Below, piece by piece: positions 62,918 to 64,000 of a stretch of 64,000 nt of DNA. The DNA is from Finegoldia magna (lineage in GTDB: Bacteria > Bacillota > Clostridia > Tissierellales > Peptoniphilaceae): contig NZ_QGTH01000007.1 of the NCBI RefSeq assembly GCF_003182075.1, forward strand, positions 1 to 64,000, read 5' to 3'. The stretch's first letter is position 1. The number at the start of each line of letters is the position of its first letter. The notes under the pieces were generated by a model. That model was not told the origin of the DNA. It saw nothing but the letters and a program-made list of their open reading frames with translations, and ran no database searches. Both the position numbers and the translations under genes were made by a program.

Positions 62918-64000
62918 ATGTTAACAAGAAATTTAAAAACAATAACAGAACTTACTAACACGATTATAAATGAAAAATACCATGATGTAATGGTAAAAGG
63001 TATCTCCACAGATACAAGAACTATTCAAAAAGACAACATGTTCATCGCTCTTAGAGGAGATAATTTCGATGGACAAAATTACATAGAGATGGCTTTTGAA
63101 AAGGGCGCATCTTGTTGTGTAGTTAACAGGGATTACAGAAACATCAACGATTATCCAGTAATCGAAGTAGATGATACAAAAGAATTTATGATGGATTTAG
63201 CTAGAGGATACATCAACAGTTTAAACTGTAAAGTAATCGCCATCACAGGATCCAATGGCAAAACAACTACAAAAGATATAATGAGTTCTTTATTAAAAGA
63301 AAAGTACAAAGTCGTTAAAACACAAAAAAATTACAACAACGAAATCGGATTATCCAAGACGATATTTGACATAGATGATGACACAGAAGTTGCAGTTCTT
63401 GAAATGGGAACAGAAAATTTTGGAGAAATCAGTCAACTTACTAATATCGCTCATCCTGATATCGCAATGATTACAAACATCGGCGACAGTCATCTTTTAA
63501 ATTTGAAAACAAAAGAAAATATTGCCAGAGCTAAATTCGAAATCCTTGAAGGATTAAAAGAAGACGGAATATTTATTTTAAATAACGACGATCCAGTTCT
63601 CAGAGAAGTAAAACAAGAATACAAATTACCAGAAAAGACTATAAGTTTTGGAATAAAACCAGACAGCGATTATAGAATGGAAATGATTAAAGCTGATGAA
63701 ACAGGATCGACATTTTCAATCAACGATCACGTGTTCAACATAGAATTGTTGGGACATCATCAAATGTACAACGCTACGATGTCAATAATAGTAGCTGAAC
63801 TTATGGGATTGGATTATTCAGATGTAGCAAAAGGGCTGAAAAAAATCGAATTAACGGGAATGAGAAACGAACTTATCCTACTAGATAAATTCCATATTTT
63901 AAACGATAGCTACAAATCAAATCCACAATCACTTACAAGTTGCTTAGAAACAGCTTACGGATTGCACGGCTATTCTAGAAAAATCGCCGTATTAGGTGAT
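62918..64000 (+). CDS. murF: UDP-N-acetylmuramoyl-tripeptide--D-alanyl-D-alanine ligase, 3' cut by window
   Basis: The frame starts at ATG 62918 (AGAGAGG upstream) and is open to the window end. The first 361 residues include the N-terminal UDP-binding part (GISTDTRTIQKDNMFIALRG), the ATP loop ITGSNGKTTTKDIM, NYNNEIGLSKTIF and TNIGDSHLLNL. The enzyme adds the D-Ala-D-Ala made by Ddl, so the pair forms a peptidoglycan operon. Confidence 0.93.
   Translation, partial: MLTRNLKTITELTNTIINEKYHDVMVKGISTDTRTIQKDNMFIALRGDNFDGQNYIEMAFEKGASCCVVNRDYRNINDYPVIEVDDTKEFMMDLARGYINSLNCKVIAITGSNGKTTTKDIMSSLLKEKYKVVKTQKNYNNEIGLSKTIFDIDDDTEVAVLEMGTENFGEISQLTNIAHPDIAMITNIGDSHLLNLKTKENIARAKFEILEGLKEDGIFILNNDDPVLREVKQEYKLPEKTISFGIKPDSDYRMEMIKADETGSTFSINDHVFNIELLGHHQMYNATMSIIVAELMGLDYSDVAKGLKKIELTGMRNELILLDKFHILNDSYKSNPQSLTSCLETAYGLHGYSRKIAVLGD

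Overview
The window is low-GC Bacillota DNA with strong AGGAGG-type ribosome binding sites, frequent TTG/GTG starts and Rho-independent terminators. The gene content suggests a strict anaerobe with ferredoxin-type Fe-S proteins, radical SAM chemistry, molybdenum cofactor and formate genes, QueH and a CD1871A-type CXXC peptide. A Tissierellia/Peptoniphilaceae gram-positive anaerobic coccus such as Finegoldia fits best. That assignment is inference from gene content, not from a marker gene.

Layout. Positions 1-7.4 kb are accessory. They hold an FtsX-type ABC permease split by a one-base A-tract frameshift, then a decayed integrative/mobilizable element: relaxase remnant, intact MobC, VapE/VirE-type replication ATPase, ribbon-helix-helix protein, tyrosine integrase, excisionase-like protein and a divergent XRE repressor. 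From 7.4 to 10.4 kb lies a five-gene PadR/DUF2812/PLDNc/ABC-2 exporter module, flanked by two near-identical terminator hairpins and abutting the 3' end of guaA. From 10.5 kb to 61.7 kb nearly everything is on the minus strand, with one methyltransferase gene (38.0 kb) reversed. This core contains, in order of position: guaA with an ABC-F ATPase; guaB-purE-purM with a corrinoid-type methyltransferase homologue; a PfkB sugar kinase; an FAD oxidoreductase; a redox/radical-SAM supercluster (21-28.5 kb); a sirtuin/EamA/NUDIX/molybdenum-cofactor/FocA/FdhD operon; queH, a HAD phosphatase, an RNA methyltransferase and a C39-like protein; a HerA-type ATPase, pgi, a PAS-SpoIIE phosphatase and a THUMP methyltransferase; PadR with a HAAS/toastrack protein; dinB; an SH3 protein; an opp peptide transporter; a degenerate PfkB protein with a zinc-ribbon membrane protein; folA, corA, a thioredoxin-like protein and glycogen phosphorylase. 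Beyond 61.7 kb the plus strand carries ddl and the start of murF.

The most interesting system is at 20.98-28.5 kb. Five genes overlapping by 4-29 bases encode a DUF2064-kinase fusion, a GT2 glycosyltransferase, an Fe-S CCG protein, an ArsS-like radical SAM enzyme and a C_GCAxxG_C_C protein. They lie just downstream of a thiol-redox set: a TlpA lipoprotein, a 50-residue CXXC membrane peptide, an Fe-S membrane protein and a double-rhodanese lipoprotein. A terminator sits only about 14 bases before the first gene of the five. I infer an uncharacterised pathway making a sugar-linked metabolite with redox or sulfur chemistry.

Three further signals are not explained by genes. A 150-bp dispersed hairpin repeat occurs three times (20774, 46928, 56703), with compensatory changes in its stem. 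An orphan plus-strand promoter overlapped by a Fur-like box leads to a strong terminator near 54.28-54.46 kb and may make an iron-responsive small RNA. Several promoters carry precise palindromes, notably PadR at 10311-10339. No tRNA, rRNA or CRISPR array was recognised.
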